Part shown: positions 63,732 through 64,000 of the stretch, in pieces
How positions within the stretch are numbered: the stretch's first letter is position 1
Layout: each line of letters starts with the position of its first letter
Assembly: GCA_014529385.2 (NCBI GenBank)
Contig: CM043963.1
Coordinates: forward strand, 71,006,412-71,070,411
From: Adiantum capillus-veneris
Lineage: Eukaryota > Streptophyta > Polypodiopsida > Polypodiales > Pteridaceae
Direction: 5' to 3'
DNA: 64,000 bases
Translations under genes and position numbers: made by a program
Notes under the pieces: model-generated
Told to the model about the DNA's origin: nothing
Seen by the model: only the letters and a program-made list of their open reading frames with translations
Databases searched by the model: none

Positions 63732-64000
63732 ATTCTTGATAAAAAAAAGTGTTTTTTTGTGCAAAGCATGGTTTGTGCTAGTGCCCTAAGCCCTTCTAAC
63801 TAGTTTTCAACCTTAAAAATCATCAATTTAGTTAAAAGCCCCCTTTGTAGGCACTTCAGTCTTCGAAGTCGTGTTTTGGTGTTGGAGTTGATTTTCCTCG
63901 ATCTTTCTCCTCGAGAGTTGCATCTTGAGCTCATTTGAGGTGTTGGGAAGTCGTCTATATGGTTGGACTTGACTTTGGTTCCTTCTTTTCTACCTTTAGC
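63732..64000. other. Element D leader, outer part
   Basis: No gene. The sequence continues beyond the window towards the expected primer site and 5' LTR of element D. Confidence 0.5.

Larger units (their letters stand above)
31710..64000 (-). mobile_element. Element D: outer non-autonomous LTR element
   Basis: This is the host of the nest and lies on the minus strand. Its pieces, from right to left: leader with palindromes (62831-64000 and up to 57125), one long ORF (56944-54343), polypurine tract (54290-54304), and 3' LTR (54289-54229, 33742-33205, 32054 to about 31.7 kb). The LTR start TGTTGAGCAGAGG and the segment before it closely match element A. The left LTR end is estimated by comparison with A's LTR length, and a TG at 31710 is only a candidate. 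No RT or integrase is present. The 5' LTR and primer site lie beyond the window. Confidence 0.6.

Noticed and set aside
1-64000. tRNA, rRNA or organelle-derived genes
   Set aside because: No cloverleaf with the conserved boxes and no rRNA core sequence was recognised. tRNA-like words found are retroelement primer sites.

Overview
This window is nuclear DNA of a land plant with a large, retrotransposon-rich genome. Evidence for this is the density of nested LTR retrotransposons of plant-type lineages (a Ty1/copia element, a Ty3 Tat-type element with two RNase H domains, LTRs followed by tRNA-Asp-like primer sites), a PPR gene fragment, long GA/CT/CA microsatellites, and CpG-to-TpG/CpA decay. 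A Penelope-like element and the absence of any intact host gene would suit a fern, lycophyte or gymnosperm, but the species cannot be fixed from the sequence. No rRNA, tRNA or convincing intact cellular gene was found.

Left part (1-31.7 kb): old, decayed sequence. A broken Penelope-like retroelement lies between two 0.4 kb direct repeats (1-419 and 7167-7569). Within this unit are a possible 1.3 kb inverted-terminal-repeat element (981-2309) and a GTGATCAC-rich fold-back segment (4738-5075). Then come two degenerate tandem arrays (CCACTTGCAAGTGG-type at 7.96-8.68 kb; AAGCACTT-type at 11.0-11.9 kb) and gene scraps (FCP1-like, RING-like, an unknown coiled-coil-like reading frame). A complete but broken copia element (15053-20275) has 227 bp LTRs. 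It is followed by a decayed Ty3 gag-protease-RT remnant, a PPR pseudogene, the 3' end of a second copia copy of the same family, and a 1.6 kb long inverted repeat (29643-31258).

Right part (about 31.7-64 kb): one nest of retroelements. The outermost host, element D (minus strand, runs off the right edge), carries an 860-codon reading frame without polymerase. It was hit by element A (33748-54228, plus strand, 956 bp LTRs, target duplication ATAAG), which was itself hit by element B (35619-44857, minus strand, an almost complete Tat-type Ty3 element). D was also hit twice by family C: a solo LTR at 32059-33200 and a full 5.7 kb gag-protease element at 57126-62830. A, C and D lack reverse transcriptase and integrase, so they must borrow them. 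B and C share gag/protease relatives and a primer site type. A and D share their pre-LTR segment.

The most unusual signal is a family of 24 bp perfect palindromes, each able to fold as a 10 bp stem with a CGCG loop. They recur about every 125 bp or a multiple in the leader of element A (nine copies), and with stem-preserving base changes in the leader of element D (five copies, one split). Both family C insertions lie at the ACGCGT core of this motif in D. The palindromes therefore look like conserved RNA or DNA structures of the element leaders, and also like a landing site for another retroelement.
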